Position numbers and translations under genes: made by a program. 33,716 bases of DNA from an uncultured Bacillota bacterium (GTDB taxonomy: Bacteria; Bacillota_I; Bacilli_A; RF39; UBA660), in contig CAMOYT010000014.1 in NCBI GenBank assembly GCA_946630315.1, forward strand, positions 1 through 33,716, in the 5' to 3' direction. Shown one piece after another: positions 1 through 8,331 of the stretch. A model generated the notes under the pieces. It was not told where the DNA came from, ran no database searches, and was given only the letters and a program-made list of their open reading frames with translations. The stretch's first letter is position 1; every line of letters begins with the position of its first letter.

Positions 1-1921
1 AACGCATTACTTTATCAACAAAACGTTTACATCCTCTTAATGAATCAGTACTCCAAGGAGCATCCATTTGATAATCTCCCATAAACATTTCATATAAACG
101 TAATGTATCTGCTCCATATTCATTAACTATATCATCTGGATTAATTACATTTCCTTTTGATTTAGACATTTTCTCATTATTAGATCCTAATACCATACCA
201 TGAGAAACACGAGTCCAAATCATTTCTTTCTTAGGTACTAATCCAATATTATATAAGAATTGTACCCAGAAGCGTGCATATAATAAGTGTCTTGCAGTAT
301 GTTCCATTCCACCATTATACCAATCTACTTTATCCCAATATTTCATAGCATCCATACTAGCAAACTCTTTATCATTATGAGGATCCATAAATCTTAAGAA
401 ATACCAAGAACTTCCTGCCCAGTTTGGCATAGTATCAGTCTCTCTCTTAGCTGGTCCTCCACAACAAGGACAAGTAGTATTAACCCAATCTTCAATTTTA
501 GCAAGTGGACTCTCTCCTGTATCAGTAGGTTCATATTCAGCAACATCTGGTAATAATAAAGGTAAATCTTCTTCCTTCATTGGTTGCCATCCACACTTTT
601 CACAATAAATCATTGGAATTGGTTCTCCCCAGAATCTTTGTCTTGAGAATATCCAATCACGCATCTTGTAATTGTTAACTCTCTTACCAATTCCCTTTTC
701 TTCTAGCATATCAGAAATTGCTTCTCTTGCTTCATCAACAACCATACCATCAAATTCTTCTGAGTTCATCATCTTATAACCATGACCACCCATATAATCT
801 TGTTTTTCGATAGCATGTTCTGAAATATCTCCACAATCTATAACTTGAATAATCTCTAAGTTATGTTCTTTAGCATATTCAAAGTCTCTTTGATCATGAC
901 TAGGTACAGCCATAACAGCACCTGTTCCATAATCACCTAATACAAAGTCTCCTAAGAACACTGGAACTTCTTTTCCATTAACTGGATTAATAGCTTTAAT
1001 ACCATCAATCATAACACCAGTTTTACCTTTATTTAATTCAGTTCTATCCATTGCACTCTTCTTAGCTGTCTCTTTTATATAGGCTTCTACTTCTTTTTTA
1101 TTCTTAACTCTTGGCATCAATTCTTTAATTAATTTTCCATCAGGAGCAATTACAAAGAAAGTAATACCATAAATAGTCTCTGGACAAGTAGTAAATACTG
1201 AGAATTTACCACCATCTACTATATCAACATTAATTTCAACACCAGTTGATTTACCAATCCAATTAATTTGTCCTAATTTAACTCTTTCAGCAAAATTAGT
1301 ATCTTTTAATCCCTCTAATAAGTCTTCTGCATAATCACTCATTCTAAGCATCCATTGACTCTTCTCTTTTTGTTCTACTTGAGCCCCACATCTCTCACAT
1401 ACTCCACCAGCAGCATCCTCATTAGAAAGAACAGTCTTACATTCAGGACACCAGTTTACTGGAATAGTATCTTTATAAGCCATATCATGCTTATAAAATT
1501 GTAAAAATTGCCATTGAGTCCATTTATAATAATCAGGATCAGTAGTTGCAAACTCTCTACTCCAATCAAATGAAAAACCTAATGATTTCATTTGACCTTT
1601 AAAAGTCTTAATATTTTCTTTAACGGCTTCTTTAGGATGGATATGATTCTTAATAGCATATTGCTCTGCAGGAGCTCCAAATGAATCCCATCCCATTGGA
1701 TATAATACATTATATCCTTGCATTCTCTTCATTCTAGCCATAGCATCCAAAGCAGTATAACTACGAACATGACCTACATGAAGTCCTGCTCCACTTGGAT
1801 AAGGAAATTCCACTAATATATAATAAGGTTTCTTCTTCTTATCTCCAGTCTTTGCTTCAAAAGTCTTATTATCATCCCAATATTTTTGCCATTTCTTTTC
1901 TATATCTATAAAACTAGACAT
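1..1921 (-). CDS. leuS: Leucyl-tRNA synthetase, 3' end cut off by window
   Basis: Charges tRNA-Leu with leucine in the cytoplasm; class I aminoacyl-tRNA synthetase. The ATG at 1921-1919 opens a frame that runs off the window start, so the C-terminal anticodon-binding part is missing. The HIGH motif appears as HVGH at residues 48-51 (1769-1780), inside PSGAGLHVGH. The KMSKS motif is exact at 158-172, followed by GNVINPDDIV, which is typical of LeuS. Between them lie the editing insertion and two zinc-ribbon-like Cys pairs (CPEC/CERC and CEKC/CPCC). The start overlaps the stop of the upstream membrane-protein gene by 8 bases (ATGTCTAG), so the two are translationally linked. An AAAGGA site sits 11 bases upstream. 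The T-box leader upstream of the pair points to control by uncharged tRNA-Leu. Family assignment is secure. Confidence 0.97.
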   Translation of the reverse strand, partial: MSSFIDIEKKWQKYWDDNKTFEAKTGDKKKKPYYILVEFPYPSGAGLHVGHVRSYTALDAMARMKRMQGYNVLYPMGWDSFGAPAEQYAIKNHIHPKEAVKENIKTFKGQMKSLGFSFDWSREFATTDPDYYKWTQWQFLQFYKHDMAYKDTIPVNWCPECKTVLSNEDAAGGVCERCGAQVEQKEKSQWMLRMSDYAEDLLEGLKDTNFAERVKLGQINWIGKSTGVEINVDIVDGGKFSVFTTCPETIYGITFFVIAPDGKLIKELMPRVKNKKEVEAYIKETAKKSAMDRTELNKGKTGVMIDGIKAINPVNGKEVPVFLGDFVLGDYGTGAVMAVPSHDQRDFEYAKEHNLEIIQVIDCGDISEHAIEKQDYMGGHGYKMMNSEEFDGMVVDEAREAISDMLEEKGIGKRVNNYKMRDWIFSRQRFWGEPIPMIYCEKCGWQPMKEEDLPLLLPDVAEYEPTDTGESPLAKIEDWVNTTCPCCGGPAKRETDTMPNWAGSSWYFLRFMDPHNDKEFASMDAMKYWDKVDWYNGGMEHTARHLLYARFWVQFLYNIGLVPKKEMIWTRVSHGMVLGSNNEKMSKSKGNVINPDDIVNEYGADTLRLYEMFMGDYQMDAPWSTDSLRGCKRFVDKVMR

Positions 1922-2288
1922 TCTTAATCATTCCTTTCTTTTTATAAAACAAATAAACAATATGATAACTAATTAATAAAACTAATACAATAGATAATCC
2001 ACCAACTAATAATCTAATAACAAAATTCTCAAATAACATTATTAAACTACATATAATAGCAATATCTAAACTACTTGTAATAGCAATTATTTGTAATAAC
2101 TGATTATAATTAACTTTCTCTAAATCAAGTCTATATCTCTTAACTAAATAGAGCACTTCTAAAACCTCTTTGTCTTTCTTCTTCCTACCTTTTTTACTCT
2201 TTCTTCTCTTAGCAGGAGCAACAATAAATGCTTCATATATAATGAGCACAAAAATAAAAGTTAATATAAATAAAACAACCTCTTCCAT
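1914..2288 (-). CDS. Small membrane protein between T-box and leuS
   Basis: Unrecognised 124-residue membrane protein. The preferred start is ATG 2288, five bases after a GGAGG site; a TTG at 2300 lies upstream of that site and is unlikely. One hydrophobic helix near residues 4-22 is followed by a strongly basic stretch (KRRKSKKGRKKK), a mixed helix containing KEVLEVLYLVKRYRLDL, then two more hydrophobic segments near 64-86 and 89-112, and a basic C-terminal tail. The layout fits a cytoplasmic basic loop between helices 1 and 2. Proteins of this general form occur in Bacillota, but I cannot assign a function. It is the first gene after the leucine T-box and overlaps leuS by 8 bases, so it should be induced together with leuS under leucine shortage. 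That is inference from position. Confidence 0.85.
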   Translation of the reverse strand: MEEVVLFILTFIFVLIIYEAFIVAPAKRRKSKKGRKKKDKEVLEVLYLVKRYRLDLEKVNYNQLLQIIAITSSLDIAIICSLIMLFENFVIRLLVGGLSIVLVLLISYHIVYLFYKKKGMIKNV

Positions 2289-2298
2289 AAATTCCTCC

Positions 2299-2500
2299 AA
2301 AAAAAATATACTTACTCATAAGGACGATTATCTCGCGGTACCACCTTATTTCATAAGTATACTTATACACTCTATATTGATAACGGAATAACCCAATTGC
2401 TCCTAAGACAAGTTCAAGAGTATTAACTATCTATTTTCACCTAACATAGACTCTCTACAAGTATTTTTCTCCCTACTACTTCTCAGTCATCACAAAATAT
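2299..2500 (-). promoter_or_regulatory. T-box riboswitch, leucine type
   Basis: tRNA-sensing leader ahead of the membrane protein gene and leuS. The conserved T-box AAGGTGGTACCGCG lies at 2347-2334; the variable base is U, matching an A discriminator base as in tRNA-Leu. A terminator can form from TATACTTA and ATAAGG on the 5' side with CCTTAT and TAAGTATA on the 3' side, followed by eight T (2306-2299). The T-box itself lies between the arms, as an antiterminator should. A GAACTTG context upstream (2415-2409) gives CTT (2412-2410) as a candidate leucine specifier codon. The GGAGG site of the first gene starts directly after the T-run. The T-box class is certain; the specifier is read by eye. 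Confidence 0.93.
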
Positions 2501-2506
2501 ATATGT

Positions 2507-2534
2507 ATTATATCACATTTTTTTAAAATTCCAA
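2507..2534 (-). promoter_or_regulatory. Promoter of the leuS T-box operon
   Basis: TTGGAA (2534-2529), a 16-base spacer and TATAAT (2512-2507), with an extended -10 TG one base upstream of TATAAT. Predicted transcription start is near 2500, which matches the expected 5' end of the T-box leader. Confidence 0.75.
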
Positions 2535-2535
2535 T

Positions 2536-2567
2536 AAAAAAGGAATAATTTATTTAACTATTCCTTT
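2536..2567 (-). terminator. Terminator after the acidic protein gene
   Basis: AAAGGAATA (2567-2559) pairs with TATTCCTTT (2547-2539), followed by six T. The gene's stop codon lies in the loop. Confidence 0.8.
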
Positions 2568-3446
2568 AGCATCTCTTCCTAACATTTCTTTAGTCTTTTT
2601 ACCACTTTTATCTACTTCAATATTATCTATCTTAGAAACATAATATATAGGATTATTATCTTCATAATCAAAATATAAATCACCTAAAGCATTACTAAAG
2701 CCAAAATCATTATCTCTTAAATAAGCCGTAATATCACTAAGCAATTTAGAAGCATTATCATCAGTTAACTCTTTATCATCAAAATTAGCTCTATTATATA
2801 ATTCAACAGCAATTACTAATGGATTACTAATAATAGCAGTCTTCTCATCCTTATTAAAATATAACACTCCTAATGGAAAATCTAATAATTCAGCTTTCTC
2901 TGAAGTAGTAAATATATTATATAAATTATTATCTTTAGTCATTTCTAACAATACTTTTTCAAGTAATTCATCATTACCAAAAGTATTTCTTAATCTTTCA
3001 ACTACAGAATAATCTGAATAACCATCTTGGTCTTTTAACTCTCTTAAAAAGTTTAAAGTATTTACTCCACCTACTTTAGCAAGTTCAATAACAAAATCAT
3101 AATTATCTAATACTTCAGTAGCAATCATAGTAAAATCTTCAATAAACCTTTCACTAGATTCAGCCCAACAAGTAGGATCTCCATCATAGAAAATAATATC
3201 TTTATAGCTATTAACAATATTTAAAATCCTATTTTTCTCTTCTACATTTAGACCTCTTAAAGCATATGTCTGATAATCGTCATTTAACTCACCAGTAGTT
3301 AAATGTTCAAATATAGCATCATTAAGTGCAATAGTCCTATCTTCATCATCTTCATAATTAATAGAATCATTAAACATCCTAATAACAGCTTCTTGTAAAT
3401 CTAAAAGTCTATTAACAGCATTAGTCTTCTTATCTTCTACTGTCAT
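2550..3446 (-). CDS. Unrecognised acidic cytoplasmic protein
   Basis: 298 residues, no signal peptide, no membrane segment, rich in Asp, Glu and Asn, and predicted mostly helical from its composition. I do not recognise a family or a catalytic motif. The start at ATG 3446 is chosen because AGGAG stands 7 bases upstream; in-frame ATG codons further up (3479, 3467) lie inside the GH31 gene and lack a site. The AGGAG overlaps the TAG stop of the GH31 gene, so the two genes are translationally coupled and probably act in one process. A terminator closes the pair. The acidic, soluble character would fit an accessory or regulatory protein, but nothing in the sequence proves it. Confidence 0.85.
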   Translation of the reverse strand: MTVEDKKTNAVNRLLDLQEAVIRMFNDSINYEDDEDRTIALNDAIFEHLTTGELNDDYQTYALRGLNVEEKNRILNIVNSYKDIIFYDGDPTCWAESSERFIEDFTMIATEVLDNYDFVIELAKVGGVNTLNFLRELKDQDGYSDYSVVERLRNTFGNDELLEKVLLEMTKDNNLYNIFTTSEKAELLDFPLGVLYFNKDEKTAIISNPLVIAVELYNRANFDDKELTDDNASKLLSDITAYLRDNDFGFSNALGDLYFDYEDNNPIYYVSKIDNIEVDKSGKKTKEMLGRDAKGIVK

Positions 3447-3456
3447 AATATCACTC

Positions 3457-5877
3457 CTATACTTCATTAATATATTCAAGCAGTCTTAAGAATAAGTTAA
3501 CATAGTCTTTAGAAAGACCAGCTTTCTTAAGTTTACGAATCGCAATTCTCTTTTTACTATTAGCTTCATTACTAAACATTATAGCAGCAATTTTCTCTTT
3601 AGTATATGTTTCAATTTGTAAATCCATCAAGATACTATTAACATCATCATTAATAAGTCTTGCTGCATCTATCTCAATATCTTTACCTTTACAATTTATA
3701 GTTAATTGCCCAATAGTAGGAATATCCTTAATTTCTACTATAAAGTCATTACCATCTACATAGTTTTCACTTTGTACTTTATCAGCATTAAAGAATATAG
3801 TAACATTCTCAGCTTCTTTTGTATTTCTAAATACCATCTTATAATTTCTCTTCTCAGGAGCAATACCACTCTTACCTTCAATAGATCTAATAATAACAGT
3901 ATAGTTATTTCTTAAGTAGTTATAGTCAATAGAAGTCTTTAAGTAGTATCCTTCTTTGTATAAAGAAGTAATTCCATCATCTTCATATAAAGTATAAGTA
4001 TTAGAAACACCAGGGAATATTTGAATTTCCAAATCAGTAGGAAGTCCCACATTTTGATAATCACTTCTGTTACTTAAAGGAATAATACTACCAGCATGAG
4101 CAAATACTGGATAATCTTCTTCTTTGAAGAAAGATATATATTTCTTATTTCCTGGGAATTTCTTTCCAGTAACAAAGTCATACCAAGTTCCATCTGGAAT
4201 AAAGAATCTATGTACAGTACGCATCATTGTCTTATCAGCTTTATCAAGTATAGGACATACTAATAATTGAGAACCAAAATAGTATTGATTTCTATATAAA
4301 GTATCATCATAAACCCACATATAATTATAATAGAAAGGCTGAATAAGAGGTGTACCAGCTCTTGTATAATTGTATGCCTCGGTATATAAGTATGGAATAA
4401 ATCTATGTCTTAATCTCATATAATCAGCTGCTATATTAGCAGTTTGAGCATCCCATACCCAAGGCTCCTTCTTATAATATGGACCACGTGCTCCATGAAA
4501 TCTAAATATTGGAGAGAATGTAGACAATTGTAAATATCTAACATATAATTCCCCTTCTTCTATACCTCCATGGTTACCAGCTACATCATGACTCCACCAA
4601 CTAACTCCTATATTAGCAGCATTTAAATATAAGAATGGTAAATTCTTTAAATTCTCCCAACTAATAGAAGAACTACCACCATATATTATTGGATATCTAT
4701 GAGGAGCAATAACACTACCACGTCCTAGAATCATTCCACGTTTATTATTATTACGTCCTGAATCTAAATACATATAGTGATCAAGTGCCCATAATCTAGT
4801 TACATCATTACCACCAGTTGAATCATTCCAAAAGAAATCTACTCCCACAGATTCAAGAGGATGTAAGAACACTTTAAATAGAACATCTAATAATTTAGGA
4901 TTTAATGGATCAAATTGAATAACTGCTCCATTAGTAACTCCTAAATACTCAGAAGCTTGTTTATAAAAAGCTTCATGTGGATAAATACCTTCAGTTGGAT
5001 TAACAATAAGTCCTACTCTAATACCTCTATTATGAAATTCATCAATCATTCCCTTAGGATTTTTAATTAAAGCAGTATTAAATGTATAACCATTTTTTAA
5101 ATCTCTAAATTGTCCAACATTTCTAATATGCCAATCATTATCAAATAACATAACAGCTAAAGGTATCTTCTTACGTTCAAAATTACGTATAAGTTCATGT
5201 ATAGCCTTATCATCATATTGAATATTTCTACTCCACCAATTACCTAAAGCATATCTAGGTGGCAATGCTGGTGGTCCAGTCATTTTAAAATAATCAAATA
5301 GAGCTTGTTTAAAATCTCTATCATACATAAACACATATAAATCAATATGATCTTTTGGTGGTTCTGCTAAAGTACCATCTTCCATAATTATTTTACTCAA
5401 AGAATCATCTATAGTAGCAAAACCATCTAATGAATACAAACCTTTTTGTAAATTTTTAGGTATATTAACATCTACTCCTACTAGATTACCTAACATATTA
5501 CGAGCTTCTGGATGTCCATAATACCAATCTTTATTTCGATCCCTATCTCTAGAAAGTAAAGTAATCTTTAAATTCTTCATAGGATCAACTTTATTACCTA
5601 CAAAAGGTTGTCCTTTAATATAGTTCAAAGCAAGATATTTAGTAGTAACCTCTACAATATTGGCATCTTGTCTAACAGAAAAATCAGCTAGTCCAATATT
5701 TCTCTTACGGATTAACTGCGTAGGTCTATCAACAAATTGTCCAGCTTGAGAATATTCTAGTCTAATTACACGTTCACTAATAATAGAAATTCTATAATTA
5801 GCACCTTGAACTATGGCTTTAGCATCACTCTTAGCTTTTGTATAATTCACTTCAAACTGTTTTCCAAGTGGATACAT
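3457..5877 (-). CDS. GH31 family glycoside hydrolase-like protein
   Basis: 806 residues, cytoplasmic (no signal peptide). Family GH31 contains alpha-glucosidases, alpha-xylosidases and relatives using a two-Asp retaining mechanism. Visible family signatures: ALPPRYALGNWWSRN near the barrel start, VDFFWNDSTGGND with the nucleophile Asp352, the HRYPI strand, SWENL, and RLRHRFIPYLYT at the barrel end. A beta-sandwich region follows, then a charged helical C-terminal extension of about 70 residues. Residue 402, where GH31 enzymes have the acid/base Asp (S-G-D-x-x-x-S-W), is Ser (GGSSSISW), so ordinary hydrolysis is doubtful. The start at ATG 5877 follows AAGGAAG with good spacing; the in-frame GTG three codons up lies only about two bases from that site. 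The promoter has an extended -10 (TGATATTAT). Substrate unknown. Confidence 0.93.
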   Translation of the reverse strand: MYPLGKQFEVNYTKAKSDAKAIVQGANYRISIISERVIRLEYSQAGQFVDRPTQLIRKRNIGLADFSVRQDANIVEVTTKYLALNYIKGQPFVGNKVDPMKNLKITLLSRDRDRNKDWYYGHPEARNMLGNLVGVDVNIPKNLQKGLYSLDGFATIDDSLSKIIMEDGTLAEPPKDHIDLYVFMYDRDFKQALFDYFKMTGPPALPPRYALGNWWSRNIQYDDKAIHELIRNFERKKIPLAVMLFDNDWHIRNVGQFRDLKNGYTFNTALIKNPKGMIDEFHNRGIRVGLIVNPTEGIYPHEAFYKQASEYLGVTNGAVIQFDPLNPKLLDVLFKVFLHPLESVGVDFFWNDSTGGNDVTRLWALDHYMYLDSGRNNNKRGMILGRGSVIAPHRYPIIYGGSSSISWENLKNLPFLYLNAANIGVSWWSHDVAGNHGGIEEGELYVRYLQLSTFSPIFRFHGARGPYYKKEPWVWDAQTANIAADYMRLRHRFIPYLYTEAYNYTRAGTPLIQPFYYNYMWVYDDTLYRNQYYFGSQLLVCPILDKADKTMMRTVHRFFIPDGTWYDFVTGKKFPGNKKYISFFKEEDYPVFAHAGSIIPLSNRSDYQNVGLPTDLEIQIFPGVSNTYTLYEDDGITSLYKEGYYLKTSIDYNYLRNNYTVIIRSIEGKSGIAPEKRNYKMVFRNTKEAENVTIFFNADKVQSENYVDGNDFIVEIKDIPTIGQLTINCKGKDIEIDAARLINDDVNSILMDLQIETYTKEKIAAIMFSNEANSKKRIAIRKLKKAGLSKDYVNLFLRLLEYINEV

Positions 5878-5936
5878 ACCAAACACTTCCTTATTATTCT
5901 AATAACATAATATCATAAATAAAGAAATTATAAAAG

Positions 5937-5960
5937 AAAAAAAGAGTATTTAACACTCTT
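5937..5960 (-). terminator. Terminator after the VanY-like gene
   Basis: AAGAGT (5960-5955) pairs with ACTCTT (5947-5942), followed by seven T. The stem begins inside the stop codon. Confidence 0.75.
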
Positions 5961-7089
5961 ATTTATCTAAATATCTAACATAATACTCTTCTAATGTAAT
6001 CCCCTCTTCATGTATCTTTTTAGCAATATCTACACCGACATATCTATAATGCCAAGGTTCAGCTCTAAATAAAGTCATATGTTCATATTTTTTCTCATAT
6101 CTAATAATATATCCATACTTATAACTATTATCTAGCATCCACTGATATTCTTTACTATTAGCAAAAACATTAGTACTTCTACTTCCAACATCTATTGCAA
6201 GACCAGTTTGATGCTCACTAAATCCAGGCTTAGCCACATACTTCTCTACATAACTATCTCCATACCATTTACGATAATATTCTTGAGTATCAACTTGATC
6301 ATCATAACTACGATAAGCAGAATTAATAACAATACCAAGCCCATCTTTTTCACAAGCTTTACTCATCTTTATAAAAGCTTCATATGCTTCACTTCTAAGT
6401 TTCATTCCTGCTTCACTAGCATATTTAGTACTTACTTTAACTAAATCAGGATTAAATTTCTTACTTAAAAATCTATGCTTATTAACAACCATATCAATAC
6501 CATAATTCTTCTCTTCAATTGCATCAGTATATGGTTCCTTATCTAAGTCCATATTAACATAGATAACTACATCCTCATCTTCATCTCCTTCAAGATCACT
6601 ATAATTTACATATCTATCATAATTACTTATTTTAGCAAAATCATAACTTAAAAACTCATCTATATATCTAACTCTATCTCGTTTACTAAACTCAGTAACA
6701 TCACTATCACTACCATGACTAAGTATTAAATTAATATCCCCATCACTATATTTCTTTTTTATTAAAGTATTAATATTTTTAATTAAATTCTTATGATTTT
6801 GATAAGTAATTTTCCTATATCTCTCTAAATATTCTTCTTTATAATCACTACTTTCAAATGCTGCATTTAAAGTCTTATTCTCCCCCACTTGTAAAACATA
6901 ATCTTTTTTAAAATGAAATAATATATAATTACTAGCTTTTTCACTATAACCAATCTTTTTAATACTATTAATTTGATATCTATAGAACAGAAAAATAACT
7001 AATAAAATTAAAAGTATTACACCTACTATTTTTAAAATACCCAAATAAGGCTCTTTTAATTTATACTTTCTCTTAGTAACCGTTCCCAT
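5959..7089 (-). CDS. VanY-type D-Ala-D-Ala carboxypeptidase, membrane anchored
   Basis: 376-residue M15B-family peptidase that trims the terminal D-Ala from peptidoglycan stem peptides outside the cell. A short basic N-terminus precedes one hydrophobic anchor (about residues 20-38). The zinc peptidase is at the C-terminus: SAYRSYDDQ, then GFSEHQTGLAIDVG (zinc ligands His and Asp in S-x-H-x-x-G-x-x-x-D), then AEPWHYRYVG (third zinc ligand His). About 150 residues between anchor and peptidase form an extra region with an acidic stretch (DLEGDEDED), longer than in minimal VanY proteins and of unknown role. The start at ATG 7089 follows AGGTGA at four bases; an upstream TTG is not preferred. An extended -10 TGGTATACT (7119-7111) drives it, back to back with the patatin promoter. 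Substrate specificity is inferred. Confidence 0.93.
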   Translation of the reverse strand: MGTVTKRKYKLKEPYLGILKIVGVILLILLVIFLFYRYQINSIKKIGYSEKASNYILFHFKKDYVLQVGENKTLNAAFESSDYKEEYLERYRKITYQNHKNLIKNINTLIKKKYSDGDINLILSHGSDSDVTEFSKRDRVRYIDEFLSYDFAKISNYDRYVNYSDLEGDEDEDVVIYVNMDLDKEPYTDAIEEKNYGIDMVVNKHRFLSKKFNPDLVKVSTKYASEAGMKLRSEAYEAFIKMSKACEKDGLGIVINSAYRSYDDQVDTQEYYRKWYGDSYVEKYVAKPGFSEHQTGLAIDVGSRSTNVFANSKEYQWMLDNSYKYGYIIRYEKKYEHMTLFRAEPWHYRYVGVDIAKKIHEEGITLEEYYVRYLDK

Positions 7090-7110
7090 AAAATCACCTA
7101 CTATATACAA

Positions 7111-7135
7111 AGTATACCATAATTTGTGATATAAT
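7111..7135. promoter_or_regulatory. Divergent overlapping promoters, vanY-like and patatin genes
   Basis: On the minus strand an extended -10, TGGTATACT, covers 7119-7111. On the plus strand another, TGATATAAT, ends at 7135 (TATAAT 7130-7135). Neither has a good -35, which fits reliance on the TG extension. The two -10 boxes are only about 14 bases apart, so polymerases cannot occupy both at once. Confidence 0.65.
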
Positions 7136-7158
7136 AGAGAAAGAAATGAGGAGAATAT

Positions 7159-8331
7159 ATGAAAGCTATAGTATTATCAGGAGGAGGAGCAAAAGGATCC
7201 TATCAAATAGGTGTCTGGAAAGCCTTACGTGAATTAAATATAAAATATGACATCATTACTGGAACATCAAGTGGAGCTCTAAATGGAGCTTTAATGACAC
7301 AAAATAGTTATCACAAAGCAAAAAAACTATGGTTAAAAATAAATAATAGAGTATTATTTGGAGACAATGCCATTGAATCAACAAATAATATAGATATTTA
7401 TAAAATGTATGCTAAAGAATTCTTAAAAAAAGGCGGTATGGATGTAAGTGAACTAGAAGAATTAATAAGAAAATCAATAAAAATAGATAAAATCTATAAC
7501 TCAAAAATTAATTTTGGTCTAGTAACTTATAACTTATCAAAGAAAAAAGTATATGAATTATCAAAAAACGAAATAGATAAAGATAAAATGGCTGATTATT
7601 TAATGGCATCCGCAACATGTTATCCAGCTTTTCAAAAGAAAGATATAGAAGGCTTAAAATATGTAGATGGTGGCTACTATGATAATCTACCAATAGCACT
7701 AGCTCAAAAACTAGGTGCCACTGAAATAATAGCAGTAGACTTAAGAGCACCTGGTATAAAAAGACGTATCAAAAAGAACAAAGAAAACATTACATACATA
7801 AGACCAAATAATAAACTAACTAGTTTCCTAAACTTTTACCAAGAAGGAGCTAAAAGAAATATAGCTTTTGGCTATAATGATACAATGAAAGTATTTGGTC
7901 GCCTTGAAGGTAGAAGATATACTTTCAAAAGAGGAGAATTAAAAAATAATAGTAAAAAATATATAGAAACATATACATATGTAGTAAAGAAAATAATTAA
8001 TTCAAAAAGATTAATTAATGACTTTAAAAAGATAAACAATCTACCAAACATTGATACAGATAGTATAAAAGAAATAATTTTTAATGATATTATGCAAAGT
8101 GTTGGTCATCACCTAAATATAGATGAAACTAAAATATATACTGCTAAAAAGTATAATAAAGAAATTAAAAAAGTAGTAACAAACCATTTAAGAAAAAATA
8201 ATATAACGAAAGAATTAGAATACTACTTAATGATAAAGAAAGGTAACTATAAAGAAATAAGGCAACAGCTACTATTAAATCATAGAGAAATATTAAGAGC
8301 CATATATATTTATAGCTTATTTGAAAACTAA
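7159..8331 (+). CDS. Patatin-like phospholipase
   Basis: 390-residue cytoplasmic serine hydrolase of the patatin family, expected to cleave acyl esters of lipids. The N-terminus carries the oxyanion-hole loop SGGGAKG (residues 7-13), the nucleophile elbow GTSSG with Ser37, and the catalytic Asp in DGGYYDNLP (about residue 169), so the Ser-Asp dyad is complete. The C-terminal 150 residues are basic, helical and not recognised. The start follows GAGGAG at a normal distance. Its stop (TAA) overlaps the ATG of the radical SAM gene by one base, so this is the first gene of a tight three-gene operon. No signal peptide. The natural lipid substrate cannot be read from the sequence. Confidence 0.92.
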   Translation: MKAIVLSGGGAKGSYQIGVWKALRELNIKYDIITGTSSGALNGALMTQNSYHKAKKLWLKINNRVLFGDNAIESTNNIDIYKMYAKEFLKKGGMDVSELEELIRKSIKIDKIYNSKINFGLVTYNLSKKKVYELSKNEIDKDKMADYLMASATCYPAFQKKDIEGLKYVDGGYYDNLPIALAQKLGATEIIAVDLRAPGIKRRIKKNKENITYIRPNNKLTSFLNFYQEGAKRNIAFGYNDTMKVFGRLEGRRYTFKRGELKNNSKKYIETYTYVVKKIINSKRLINDFKKINNLPNIDTDSIKEIIFNDIMQSVGHHLNIDETKIYTAKKYNKEIKKVVTNHLRKNNITKELEYYLMIKKGNYKEIRQQLLLNHREILRAIYIYSLFEN

